Source: Pseudoalteromonas sp. Z1A8 (GTDB taxonomy: Bacteria > Pseudomonadota > Gammaproteobacteria > Enterobacterales > Alteromonadaceae). Taken from it: a stretch of 47,619 nt of DNA. The first letter of the stretch is position 1, and each line of letters opens with the position of its first letter. A model generated the notes under the pieces. That model was given only the letters and a program-made list of their open reading frames with translations, ran no database searches and was not told the DNA's origin. The translations under genes were made by a program, and so were the position numbers. Positions 1 to 8,470 of this stretch are shown piece after piece. The stretch covers positions 1 to 47,619 of the forward strand of contig NZ_WTLB01000034.1 in the NCBI RefSeq assembly GCF_011378855.1, read 5' to 3'.

Positions 1-53
1 AAACCCCTCATGAATTATTTACGGGGCAATCAGAAGTTCTGGTGGCTGCATAA
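1..53 (+). CDS. C-terminal tail of a transposase-like ORF, cut by the window edge
   Basis: A reading frame runs in from the left edge and ends at TAA 51-53, giving the terminal residues TPHELFTGQSEVLVAA. The 'TPHELF' motif close to the C-terminus resembles the end of IS30-type integrase-core transposases, and the following bases (about 54-82, 'TGATTGCACTTAATACTTG') resemble the non-coding end of such elements. Only 16 codons are visible, so the family is a guess; it could also be an unrelated protein. No inverted repeat can be tested because the other end lies outside the window. Confidence 0.4.
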   Translation, partial: TPHELFTGQSEVLVAA

Positions 54-271
54 TGATTGCACTTAATACTTGAATTCAAGAGGATTTAAAAGCACTTTTA
101 GGTCATTAATATTTTAGACCATGTTTTTATAAAGGTAGAGAGAGTGGCATAAAAATAAAATTTTAATGTAACGTTAAATTAACTATTGTTGAGTACTTAA
201 TTCTCTTTGCTTTTATTAAAGGTATATAGAATACTTAAATTCGCTTGGTTTTGCTTTGAAGGCACCAAAGT

Positions 272-1147
272 ATGATGAAAAATGAATTGATTAATGTAGA
301 AGAAGTTCTCGATTTAATGCTTGATGCCGTATGCGTGGTAGATAAACAAGGCACATTTGTTTTTGTCAGTGCCGCATTTGAGCAAATTTTTGGTTATACG
401 GCAGATGAAGTTGTTGGCAAAAAAATGATTAACTATGTTTACGAAGGTGATCATCATAAAACACATAACGCTGTAGCTACGCTATTGTCTGGCGAAACGG
501 TAAACCCTCGCTTTGAAAACCGCTGGATAAGAAAAGATGGTCAAGTAGTTCATATACTATGGTCTGTTCGTTGGTCAGAGCAACATCAAGTAAGAATTGC
601 TGTAGCGCACGACATAACTGAGCGTAAAATAATGGAAGAACAATTGTATTATCTGGCAGGCCACGATGTACTTACCGGCTTACCTAATCGCTCGCTATTA
701 ATGGATAGATTGCAAAGCACGCTAATAAAAGCACAAAGAAACGATTCATTTTTTTCATTACTATTTATCGACATAGACGGCTTTAAAGCTGTTAACGATA
801 CTTACGGCCATAGTGTGGGAGATAAACTATTGCACAGCATTGCTATTAGGCTCTCTAGTGTCATTAGAGAGTACGATACAGCTGGGCGTTTAGGGGGAGA
901 TGAATTTTTGATTATTTTAGATAATTTAAAATCACTAACCGAGGCTGACTTTATAAAATTAAAATTGCTTGCCCAATTTAAAGCGACATTTACACTTGAT
1001 GAATTAAGCTTAAATATCTCACCTAGTATTGGTATTGCAAACTACCCCGAGCACGGTCAAACAGATCACGAACTTATAAAACATGCTGACCAAGCGATGT
1101 ACAAAAATAAACAACGAGGCCTAGACAACGTAGCCTATTTACCTTAA
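272..1147 (+). CDS. PAS-GGDEF diguanylate cyclase
   Basis: Soluble 291-residue protein with an N-terminal PAS sensor (about residues 8-118) followed by a GGDEF domain (about 128-290). The active-site motif is an intact GGDEF at 208-212, and an RxxD inhibitory site (R199, D202) lies five residues upstream, so it should make cyclic di-GMP from two GTP and be product-inhibited. No membrane segment is seen, so the PAS domain presumably senses a cytoplasmic cue or cofactor that cannot be read from sequence. The start is at tandem ATG codons (272 or 275) behind an AAGG at 259-262. It stands alone and converges on the LysR gene. Confidence 0.93.
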   Translation: MMKNELINVEEVLDLMLDAVCVVDKQGTFVFVSAAFEQIFGYTADEVVGKKMINYVYEGDHHKTHNAVATLLSGETVNPRFENRWIRKDGQVVHILWSVRWSEQHQVRIAVAHDITERKIMEEQLYYLAGHDVLTGLPNRSLLMDRLQSTLIKAQRNDSFFSLLFIDIDGFKAVNDTYGHSVGDKLLHSIAIRLSSVIREYDTAGRLGGDEFLIILDNLKSLTEADFIKLKLLAQFKATFTLDELSLNISPSIGIANYPEHGQTDHELIKHADQAMYKNKQRGLDNVAYLP

Positions 1148-1199
1148 TACCGACGTTGATTTTTCACCTTAAACTAACTCATGACCACAACACCTTTCG

Positions 1200-2108
1200 C
1201 TACAGTATCTTACTTGTCGCCATATTTTTAATATCACTTTGCCAGTGCTCTGCTAAAAAATCTATAAATGCTCTTACAACAGTTTGTTGGTAGTTTCTTG
1301 ATAAATAAACTGCCCATAAATTGTGTCCTGGTGAGTAATACTCAGGTAAAACCTCAACGAGTTCGCCACTCCTCAAATAAGGATTAGCTAAATCGCACGG
1401 AATATTAGCAATCCCCATTCCTTTAACTGCAGCTTTAACTAATACGGTCATTTCGTTTGATTGCAAATTGCCACTTACGCCAACTTGGTCATTACTTTTA
1501 CTCGATAATATTCGCCATTTAGCCGCGCTGCTATGCACTAAGCAATTATGATTAAGTAAATCTTGTGGCTCGTTTAGCAAAGGTGATGTAGCTAAATAGG
1601 TTTTTGATGCACACAACACACTATCTATATGCATGAGTTTACGCGCAATAAGCTGCTCACTAGGTTGATCAATATAACGCAGCGCCACATCAACACGTTC
1701 ATCAACCAATTGCGACAAGTTATCCGAAAGTACAAGTTGAATATTAGTTTGAGGATGAATTGCAACAAATTGCTCCACCATATCAAATAACAAGTTTTGG
1801 CCAAGCCCAATAGGAGAGGCGATTCGAATTGTGCCCACCAGCTCATTATTATGGCTATGCGCTCTGCTTTGTAAATCAGACACCGTACTGAGGATTTGTT
1901 GGCAGTAAATAAGTGCTTCTTCGCCCTGAATGGTCAAGCTTACTTTACGTGTGGTTCTATGAAATAGCCTGAGTGAAAGCCATTGTTCTATTTCTTGTAC
2001 ATGGCGAGTAACTTGTAAACGGCTTAACTCTAAATGTTCGGCTGATTTAGTAAAGCTGCCACAGCGGGCAACTTCAACAAAACTCGTAATTGCGGTTATT
2101 TTATCCAT
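1200..2108 (-). CDS. LysR-family transcriptional regulator
   Basis: LysR-type regulator of about 302 residues. It has an N-terminal winged HTH ('FVEVARCGSFTKSAEHLELS' and following), then a periplasmic-binding-like effector domain. I chose the ATG at 2108 because the protein then begins MDKITAITSFVEVA, as typical for the family; a longer frame opens at 2156. It is divergent from the NAD(P)-binding protein gene at 2211, the classic arrangement of a LysR regulator and its target, so control of that gene is inferred. Members of this subgroup (CrgA/YafC-like) often respond to quinones or aldehydes, but the effector here is unknown. Confidence 0.9.
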   Translation of the reverse strand: MDKITAITSFVEVARCGSFTKSAEHLELSRLQVTRHVQEIEQWLSLRLFHRTTRKVSLTIQGEEALIYCQQILSTVSDLQSRAHSHNNELVGTIRIASPIGLGQNLLFDMVEQFVAIHPQTNIQLVLSDNLSQLVDERVDVALRYIDQPSEQLIARKLMHIDSVLCASKTYLATSPLLNEPQDLLNHNCLVHSSAAKWRILSSKSNDQVGVSGNLQSNEMTVLVKAAVKGMGIANIPCDLANPYLRSGELVEVLPEYYSPGHNLWAVYLSRNYQQTVVRAFIDFLAEHWQSDIKNMATSKIL

Positions 2109-2210
2109 TGGTAACTTACTTTGAACTAATATGTGTCTTAACTGTGTATTTATCACTTTAAGTAGTGCAAGTAAACTAACTTTATCAACTTAACAGATAG
2201 AGAAACGATA

Positions 2211-2840
2211 ATGAAAATAGCAGTTTTAGGCGCAACAGGCTGGATTGGCAGCACAATAGTACAACAAGCAACTAAACGTGGTTTAGAAGTAGTCAGCATT
2301 GTACGCGATGCCGCAAAAGTAAATGATAACACAGTCGTTCGTGTATTTGATTTACAAAGCCAAGATAGCATTGCATCAGTACTTGAAGGCGTTGATGTTG
2401 TTATTGCTTCGGTAGGCGGTCGAGCAAGTGGCAATCACGAACTTGTAGCGCAAACAGCAGAGCGCTTACTTAACGCACTTAATAATACTAATACACGTTT
2501 ATTGTGGGTGGGTGGTGCAGGTAGTTTAGAAGTCGCACCTGGAGTTACGCTTGTATCAACACCAGAGTTTCCTGATGAATATAAAGCCGAAGCGCTAGCA
2601 CAAGGTGAAGCACTTAAAGTATTTAAAACAACAACTAGCTCTGCTTCATGGACGTTTGTAAGCCCTGCTGCCATTATTTATCCGGGTGATAATGAAGGCG
2701 ATTACCGTATAGGCGACAATACATTTTTTACTAATGACGCAGGCGAAAGCAAAGTTTCGGTCACTGATTACGCAACAGCAATGGTTGATGAAGCGCAAAA
2801 TGCGGCGCATGTAAATCAGCATATTAGTATTGCCTACTAG
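2211..2840 (+). CDS. NAD(P)-binding, NmrA/YwnB-like epimerase-fold protein
   Basis: 209-residue atypical short-chain dehydrogenase-type protein. The N-terminal Rossmann motif GATGWIG (residues 8-14) after a beta strand binds NAD(P). The protein is short and lacks a clear YxxxK catalytic pair, which fits the NmrA/BVR-B/YwnB-like NAD(P)H-binding group rather than a standard SDR. A redox or quinone/flavin-reductase role is possible but not shown. It is divergent from the LysR gene and is followed by the long hairpin at 2888-2955, which may end its transcript. Confidence 0.85.
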   Translation: MKIAVLGATGWIGSTIVQQATKRGLEVVSIVRDAAKVNDNTVVRVFDLQSQDSIASVLEGVDVVIASVGGRASGNHELVAQTAERLLNALNNTNTRLLWVGGAGSLEVAPGVTLVSTPEFPDEYKAEALAQGEALKVFKTTTSSASWTFVSPAAIIYPGDNEGDYRIGDNTFFTNDAGESKVSVTDYATAMVDEAQNAAHVNQHISIAY

Positions 2841-2887
2841 CCTAATTATCAATTAAAAGCGTTTGATTATTTAGATATAACAATACT

Positions 2888-2955
2888 GGCTCATAAGGCT
2901 AAAATAATTTAATCTGGGTATATTAATCTTTATTAAATTATTTGCCTTATGAGCC
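2888..2955 (+). terminator. 24-bp stem hairpin: likely terminator that engulfs the next gene's start codon
   Basis: GGCTCATAAGGC (2888-2899) pairs with GCCTTATGAGCC (2944-2955), and AAATAATTTAAT (2902-2913) pairs with ATTAAATTATTT (2932-2943). This gives 24 bp with a 2-nt bulge and an 18-nt loop, followed by TTATTTTTT. It looks like a rho-independent terminator for the upstream gene, but the ATG of the Kelch gene (2949) lies inside the 3' arm, so it may also limit translation of that gene. Confidence 0.75.
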
Positions 2956-3965
2956 TTATTTTTTCCCTTGCGTTAGCAAGTCTTCCCGCTTTACCAGAGC
3001 CTGTTGCTAATAATGCGGTAGCTAAAGTAACAGCACAAAACCAAACCTATTTTTTAAGCTTTATGGGGCTGGGCCGCGATAAACAGCACTCGTCAGTGCA
3101 TAACAAAGTGTGGGCGCTTAAAATTGGCGATTCACAGTGGCAATCTAAAACTGGCGTGCCTTCAAGTTTGCCACTAAAAGGGCGCTTAGCTAGTACCGCA
3201 GTGGGTTTAGGTGAGTACGCCTATGTGTTTGGCGGCTATACGGTAGCAAAAGATCATACTGAAGTTTCAAGCCCAGACGTATATAAGTACGACGTAATAA
3301 AAGATACTTACACCCACCTTGCGAGCATGCCAGTACCCGTAGACGACAGCGTAGCGCTTAGCTATAAAGCGCGTTACATTTACTTAATTAGTGGCTGGCA
3401 TAACGACGGCAACGTAAATTTAGTACAAGTGTACGACACACAAAATAATACATGGCAACAAGCCTCGCCATTTCTCGGTGAACCCGTATTTGGCCAAGCC
3501 GCTGCAATTAGCGGTAATACCATTGTTATTTGTGATGGTGTTAAAACGCAAGCAAACCCAGATTCGCGTCGCTCGTTTACAGGCGTAGCACAGTGCTTAA
3601 AAGGCTCTATAGATTCAACTAATCCACAAAAAATAGATTGGCGCACGCTGCCACACCCAACGGGTACTGCTCACTATCGAATGGCAGCCACCAGCTATAA
3701 CGGCAATATTTATATGCTGGCAGGCTCTAATAACCCATATAACTACAGTGCAATAGGCTACGACGGCAAGCCTGCACCAGCAAGCAATCATGTTTGGCGC
3801 TTTAGTGTTGATAAAAACGAATGGCAGGTTTTATCACCGGTTGACGTAAAAAGTATGGATCACCGTGGTTTACTTGAGCACAACGGTGTTTTATACCGAA
3901 TTGGCGGTATTGATAATAACCAGCAAGTAAGTGCTAACGTACTCGGTTACGAGGTTCAAAAATGA
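2949..3965 (+). CDS. Secreted Kelch-repeat protein (NanM-like / galactose-oxidase-type propeller)
   Basis: 338-residue protein with an N-terminal hydrophobic stretch (about residues 1-18, signal-peptide-like) and several Kelch repeats, seen as 'YAYVFGGYT', 'RYIYLISGW', 'NGNIYMLAGSN' and 'NGVLYRIGGI' blades. This is a beta-propeller related to N-acetylneuraminate epimerase (NanM/YjhT). It lacks an obvious sialic acid catabolic neighbourhood, so epimerase activity is uncertain. The start codon lies in the arm of a long hairpin and has no clear Shine-Dalgarno sequence; the next in-frame Met is residue 39, which would remove the signal. Its stop overlaps the start of the Sir2-like gene (ATGA), implying translational coupling. 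Confidence 0.85.
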   Translation: MSLIFSLALASLPALPEPVANNAVAKVTAQNQTYFLSFMGLGRDKQHSSVHNKVWALKIGDSQWQSKTGVPSSLPLKGRLASTAVGLGEYAYVFGGYTVAKDHTEVSSPDVYKYDVIKDTYTHLASMPVPVDDSVALSYKARYIYLISGWHNDGNVNLVQVYDTQNNTWQQASPFLGEPVFGQAAAISGNTIVICDGVKTQANPDSRRSFTGVAQCLKGSIDSTNPQKIDWRTLPHPTGTAHYRMAATSYNGNIYMLAGSNNPYNYSAIGYDGKPAPASNHVWRFSVDKNEWQVLSPVDVKSMDHRGLLEHNGVLYRIGGIDNNQQVSANVLGYEVQK

Positions 3966-4678
3966 ACACCCTTTACATTACCGGGGCGGGAGTCAGCGCA
4001 GCCAGTGGTATTCCCACATTTCGAGGTGAGGATGGCTACTGGACCATAGGCAGTAAAAATTATACGCCTATGGAAATGGCAACACGCGCAATGTACCAAA
4101 ACGCTCCTAAAGAGTTTTTAGCATGGTATTACCATCGCTTTGCAACGTATCGTAACCATGGCCCAAACGACGTGCACCATTGGTTGAGTAATAAAAACTT
4201 AATTACTCAAAACATAGATGGGCTTGATGGTAAAGCAGGTAATAAAAATTACATAGCTATACACGGCAGGCTTGATCAAATGACCTTATTTCATGAGCAA
4301 GGCGACGATGTAACGCCATTTACCGCTCCGTGGGAAAACGTTGATGAAAGCTGCTTGCACAACTCATTATTTGAAGTGTTTAATATTAAAAACCAAACAC
4401 CCGAGCTTAATCATTCTTTTAAACCCTTTGTTTTGCTGTTTGATGAGTACTACACCGAGCTTTATAGAATTAGCGAAGCGCAAAAGCGTATGAGCAACGC
4501 CGATAAAATTGTATTTATGGGCACCTCGTTTAGCGTTAATATTACACAAATGGCAATAGAAATAGCCCGCGATTACAACATTCCCATTGAAGTTGTAGAC
4601 CCCGAGCCGGCTCATATTTTACACCCGAATGTAAGCTATAAAAAAATGACGGCACTGGAGTACATTCAAAACAACTAA
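3962..4678 (+). CDS. Sir2-like NAD-dependent protein lacking the zinc-ribbon cysteines
   Basis: 238-residue sirtuin-fold protein. The NAD-binding signatures are present: GAGVSAASGIPTFRG at 8-22, TQNIDGLD at 82-89, the catalytic-type HG at 101-102, and GTSFSV at 187-192. A 'KPFVLLFDE' segment at 154-162 stands where sirtuins have RPxVVxFGE. The usual two CxxC pairs are missing; the only cysteine is C131. Residues 103-150 therefore replace the zinc module with an acidic loop. Deacylase, ADP-ribosyltransferase or NAD hydrolase activity are all possible. It overlaps the Kelch gene by 4 bp, so the two are probably made together, although one product looks secreted and this one cytoplasmic. Confidence 0.85.
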   Translation: MNTLYITGAGVSAASGIPTFRGEDGYWTIGSKNYTPMEMATRAMYQNAPKEFLAWYYHRFATYRNHGPNDVHHWLSNKNLITQNIDGLDGKAGNKNYIAIHGRLDQMTLFHEQGDDVTPFTAPWENVDESCLHNSLFEVFNIKNQTPELNHSFKPFVLLFDEYYTELYRISEAQKRMSNADKIVFMGTSFSVNITQMAIEIARDYNIPIEVVDPEPAHILHPNVSYKKMTALEYIQNN

Positions 4679-4683
4679 AGTAA

Positions 4684-4707
4684 GCGCGTTATGAGTATTT
4701 AACGCGC
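4684..4707 (+). terminator. Short GC-rich hairpin after the Kelch/Sir2 pair
   Basis: GCGCGTT (4684-4690) pairs with AACGCGC (4701-4707) around a 10-nt loop just after the Sir2 stop codon. The T tract behind it is weak (AATCTTTAAT), so termination is plausible but not certain. Confidence 0.45.
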
Positions 4708-4830
4708 AATCTTTAATGTTATTTACAATTTTGCAAAGTTTTTATCTCTCCAGTTATACATGTTGTTCTATAATATTAATTAGCAAAAGCAATCGCTTTA
4801 TAAAAACATAATAATATACAAGAGACATAA

Positions 4831-5628
4831 ATGAGTGATTTAACCGCAATAGCCAATTTATCAATACTTTTAGTAGAACCTTCAGACGTTCAACAAAAAA
4901 TAATTATAAAATCGTTATTAGATAGTGGCGTTAAACAAGTAGAAACGGCAACCACACAAGAGCAAACATTAGCACTGCTTATTAAATACCAACCAGATTT
5001 AGTAATAAGCGCCATGTATTTGGCCGATGGAACAGCCGACACCTTATTGCAAAAAATCAGATCAAACCCAAGCACCGAGCATCAACCGTTTATGCTTGTA
5101 TCGAGCGAGCGAAATAAAAAGTATTTAGAGCAACTTCGTCAATCGGGTGTATTAGCCATTTTACCAAAGCCTTTTAGTGCAACCGCTATTACACGCGCAC
5201 TTAAAGCCACGCTAGACATAATTAGTGAAGAAGAAGTAGAGCTTGAACATTTCGATGTAACATTACTACGAGTATTGGTTGTAGATGACAGTCGCTTTGC
5301 GCGTAAGCACATTATTCGCGTACTTGCCGGTATGGGAATACCTGCACCAGTAGAAGCTGAAAACGGTAAAGAAGCCATAGAGCACTTAAACAACCAATCG
5401 TTTGATTTAATAGTAACCGACTACAACATGCCCGAAATGGACGGACGCGAACTAACCGAAACAGTTAGAAGCTCAAATAGTTACTCCCATATCCCTATTT
5501 TAATGGTGAGCTCAGAAGCTAACGAAACGCACCTAGCAAACATAGCCCAAGCAGGGGTAGATGCAATTTGTGATAAACCATTTGAGCCAGCAACAGTAAA
5601 AGACTTATTGTTTAAAATAATGTCTTAA
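4831..5628 (+). CDS. Tandem receiver response regulator (pseudo-REC plus REC), no output domain
   Basis: 265 residues made of two CheY-like receivers and nothing else. The second (about 147-265) is canonical: acidic pair D152/D153, phospho-acceptor D197 in 'VTDYNMPEMDG', and conserved K249. The first (about 10-130) keeps the fold and K113 but has A61 where the phosphorylated Asp should be ('DLVISAMYLADG'), and its acidic pocket is reduced to E16. It is therefore probably a docking or dimerisation receiver paired with a working one. No histidine kinase or output gene is adjacent, so it likely acts through protein contacts, as in CheY- or PleD-type adaptors. Confidence 0.9.
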   Translation: MSDLTAIANLSILLVEPSDVQQKIIIKSLLDSGVKQVETATTQEQTLALLIKYQPDLVISAMYLADGTADTLLQKIRSNPSTEHQPFMLVSSERNKKYLEQLRQSGVLAILPKPFSATAITRALKATLDIISEEEVELEHFDVTLLRVLVVDDSRFARKHIIRVLAGMGIPAPVEAENGKEAIEHLNNQSFDLIVTDYNMPEMDGRELTETVRSSNSYSHIPILMVSSEANETHLANIAQAGVDAICDKPFEPATVKDLLFKIMS

Positions 5629-5650
5629 AATAATGCCTTAAAAGCAACGC

Positions 5651-5684
5651 TAAGCGTAGGGCGATGATTATTTCCCTACGCTTA
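5651..5684. terminator. Hairpin between convergent genes
   Basis: TAAGCGTAGGG (5651-5661) and CCCTACGCTTA (5674-5684) form a perfect 11-bp stem with a 12-nt loop between the convergent receiver and peptidase genes. The minus-strand side is followed by GCGTTGCTTTTAAGG, so it more likely serves the peptidase gene. Confidence 0.6.
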
Positions 5685-5704
5685 CCCTTAAAGCAAATTT
5701 ACTC

Positions 5705-7018
5705 TTACAGCTTTCCTAATCTATAAATGAGTAATGCAGTTTTTTTAATGTTTTTATCAAGGCTGGTTAAATCGGCTGTTTCGTTTTTGGTATGCGCGCC
5801 GCTGCCCATTAAGCCCAAACCATCAAGCGCCATATCAACATGGCTTGCCGCAAACGAAATATCTGCAGCGCCTGCATTACGTGGGTTTGCTGCTACTACT
5901 TTGTTAAAGCCTAAATCGTGGCTTGCGTCGCTGTACAATTCTAATAGCTTTTTATTGCCATCAGTTAATGCCATTGGCGGGTAACCATCTTCAAAAATAA
6001 GCTCAGCTTTACTACCGTTTAAACTGTTGCTAGCAATGAGTTGCATTGACCTTTTTGCGTTTTCGAATTGTTTTGGCGAAAGTGCACGTAAATCACCTGC
6101 TACATGCACGGTTTGTGCTATTACATTACTTTTACCAAACGCCGTTGCTGACGAGTTAGCACTGTCGTAGTCGGCATTTGTGCCTCCCACAATAAGCCCA
6201 GGATTAAATGTTAAGTTAGGTTGCGTGGCAAGTTGTTCTCTAAAATCATTTAAAATACGCGATGCCTCGTAAATAGCGCCATAACCAACGCTTTCGCTAA
6301 ATATTTGCGAAGAATGCGCTGCATTTGCCGTTACGTTTAGTGTCCAGCCGGTATAACCACGGCGCGCCGCCATAGCAGTTTTAATATTGTTATCGCCATT
6401 TTCATAGCCAAGCGCTACGTCAGCCCAAATTGCGGCATCAACAATAGCTTGTTTAGATAAGCTAAGCGGGCGACCGCTGCTTTCTTCATCGCCAGTCAAT
6501 AATACTTTTATGCTTACATTTTCGAGCAAATTAAGGGCTTGTAAGCTTTTAAGCGCAGTAATTATAATCGTGTTACCGCCTTTCATATCGGCAACGCCTG
6601 GGCCACTGGCTGTATCGGCATCAAGCTGTTTATAGGTAGTAAAGTTATCGTTTTTGGCAAATACCGTATCTAGATGGCCGATCATCAGTATTTTTATTGC
6701 ATCGGGATCATTACTCTCATGGGTTGCTAATACATGCCCTGCGCGGTTAAACGCACTGCCATCAAGCCATTCTACTTTAAAACCAATGGATTTAAGCTGC
6801 TCGCTTGTCAGCGCACCTACTTTTTTTACACCTGCAATATTAAGCGAACCGCTATTAATATTTACGGCTTGCTCTATCTCTTTAAGTGCTTGGGGAATGT
6901 TTTTATCGACCTGTTTTATTATTTCACGCTCGTTTTTATCAAGCGCCGCATGGCTTGTAAGCGGTAAGGTACTAGCAAGTGTGAGGATAAGTGCATGGCT
7001 AAATTTTAAAAATGACAT
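5705..7018 (-). CDS. Secreted M20 family zinc metallopeptidase (glutamate carboxypeptidase-like)
   Basis: 437 residues with a signal peptide (about 1-25, 'LTSHAA' cleavage region). M20 metal and catalytic motifs are in order: IGHLDTVF (His ligand and Asp), PGVADMKGG (bridging Asp), GDEESSG (catalytic Glu and ligand), and a C-terminal GSGAHTKNE (last His). A lid/dimerisation domain lies in the middle. The layout matches periplasmic carboxypeptidase G2-like enzymes that remove C-terminal glutamate or similar residues from peptides or folates; the actual substrate is unknown. It stands alone, with a convergent receiver gene downstream. Confidence 0.9.
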   Translation of the reverse strand: MSFLKFSHALILTLASTLPLTSHAALDKNEREIIKQVDKNIPQALKEIEQAVNINSGSLNIAGVKKVGALTSEQLKSIGFKVEWLDGSAFNRAGHVLATHESNDPDAIKILMIGHLDTVFAKNDNFTTYKQLDADTASGPGVADMKGGNTIIITALKSLQALNLLENVSIKVLLTGDEESSGRPLSLSKQAIVDAAIWADVALGYENGDNNIKTAMAARRGYTGWTLNVTANAAHSSQIFSESVGYGAIYEASRILNDFREQLATQPNLTFNPGLIVGGTNADYDSANSSATAFGKSNVIAQTVHVAGDLRALSPKQFENAKRSMQLIASNSLNGSKAELIFEDGYPPMALTDGNKKLLELYSDASHDLGFNKVVAANPRNAGAADISFAASHVDMALDGLGLMGSGAHTKNETADLTSLDKNIKKTALLIYRLGKL

Positions 7019-7231
7019 AACAGCATAATAAGTGAGAAATAAGAGTATTTAATATGAAGTAAAAATACACAGGATTCAATAGGGAGGGGGGTTGAAAAAG
7101 CTGGTTTATCATATGAGGTATGTTGTACCTTAGACTTTAACTAGTTGGTTATATCAAATTATAACCTTTCACTCATTTTATAATTATTCGTTAATACGTA
7201 CAGCGCTTTTATCGAGTTTTATTTGGTATTT

Positions 7232-8377
7232 ATGGACAGAAAAAAATTAGATGCTTGGCAAAAAGCACCTGTAAAAATAGTTAGTGAAGCGATTTATCAT
7301 GCGGAAAAGCAGAATGAAGAAGATAATTTAATATCCTTTTTATTGCTAGATGTTGGCGCTGAAATGCTACTTAAAACTTATCTAAGGTTACCAAAACATA
7401 TTACGGGGTCAATAACTCCCGAAGATGAAAGGTATAATATTATTCGTAAAGGCTTTCACGGTGTTATTGAGGGAGTTAAAAATAGTAGGCAGGGTATTAG
7501 TGCTAAAGAGCTTGCTAGAGTCGAGTTTTTTCATGGTTTAAGGAATAAGCTTTATCATCAAGGAAATGGTTTAACAGTTCAGCGAAGTCATCTTGATGAA
7601 TATATAGCTATTATTAAATCACTTTTTAAGCAGCTCTTAAAGGTCGATATTGATGAACAACTCTCAAGTACTACTTTAACAAAAGATGAGGCAGAGCGCA
7701 TAGCTGAGTTGAGAGAGGAGATTGATAGCTTATTAGAGTCATCACAAACTAAGAGTGATACCCTGAAAACACTGTGCAGCTTAATTGTTGAAAAAATCGC
7801 ATCACAACTACTTTTACCTTCATTTGCTAGAGAGTTTGAAGTCCTGCGAGACAGAGCTTATAGCGAAGAAGGCTTTAGTATAAGTAAAGGTGAGGTGACT
7901 TCTTATAAAACTTTACCCAATGATACCAGCATGCGCATGGAAATTTTAAGTTGGTTTGAAGAGCTTATTATGCCCATTATTAAAACCTCTCCTTACTTTG
8001 AGACCTTACAAAAAAAGATAAAAGTTGGTAATAAACTCCATATAGATTCATTGTCCAGCCACTTAGGTATAAAAAACGTAGACGTAGTAAGGCATGAAGT
8101 ACCTGTTATATTGAGTATTATTTTTGACGATTTTTTTAACTTAGATGACTTTTATTTTAATATTGTTGAAATTATTGTATTTGGTGATATTGATTTTCAA
8201 TGGCAGTGGAACTTTATGTGTTTTACCCTAAAAGATATTTACCCAATGCAACATAATGAGACCGAGTTGGAATATTGGGTATCTACATTGGATACATGTA
8301 ATTCACAAAATAGAAAGCTAGATGACTTTATTAAGCAGGCTAATTATTGGTTAGAAAACTACAATAGACTTAAATGA
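7232..8377 (+). CDS. HEPN-like protein of unknown function
   Basis: About 381 residues from the ATG at 7232 (a TTG three codons upstream is less likely; no good ribosome site precedes either). The N-terminal helices ('LLLDVGAEMLLKTYL') and a following 'HGLRNKLYHQGN' contain R104-N105-x3-H109, which fits the Rx4-6H motif of HEPN RNases and the typical E/K helix pattern. A predicted coiled coil follows (about 155-190); the C-terminal half (about 200-381) is not recognised. HEPN proteins often act as RNA-cleaving toxins in phage defence or toxin-antitoxin pairs, but no antitoxin-like partner is adjacent. It sits alone between housekeeping genes and could be a recent arrival. Confidence 0.7.
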   Translation: MDRKKLDAWQKAPVKIVSEAIYHAEKQNEEDNLISFLLLDVGAEMLLKTYLRLPKHITGSITPEDERYNIIRKGFHGVIEGVKNSRQGISAKELARVEFFHGLRNKLYHQGNGLTVQRSHLDEYIAIIKSLFKQLLKVDIDEQLSSTTLTKDEAERIAELREEIDSLLESSQTKSDTLKTLCSLIVEKIASQLLLPSFAREFEVLRDRAYSEEGFSISKGEVTSYKTLPNDTSMRMEILSWFEELIMPIIKTSPYFETLQKKIKVGNKLHIDSLSSHLGIKNVDVVRHEVPVILSIIFDDFFNLDDFYFNIVEIIVFGDIDFQWQWNFMCFTLKDIYPMQHNETELEYWVSTLDTCNSQNRKLDDFIKQANYWLENYNRLK

Positions 8378-8415
8378 TCAAGTATCGTTTTCACTTAGGT
8401 AGATTAAGAGTAAAA

Positions 8416-8450
8416 GCTATCAGGTTATAATAATTATTAAACCTGATAGC
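8416..8450. terminator. Bidirectional hairpin terminator
   Basis: GCTATCAGGTT (8416-8426) pairs with AACCTGATAGC (8440-8450) between the convergent HEPN-like and SDR genes. Read on the minus strand it is followed by TTTTACTC, so it best serves the SDR gene. Confidence 0.7.
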
Positions 8451-8470
8451 CCTAACTTAACCAGCCAACG

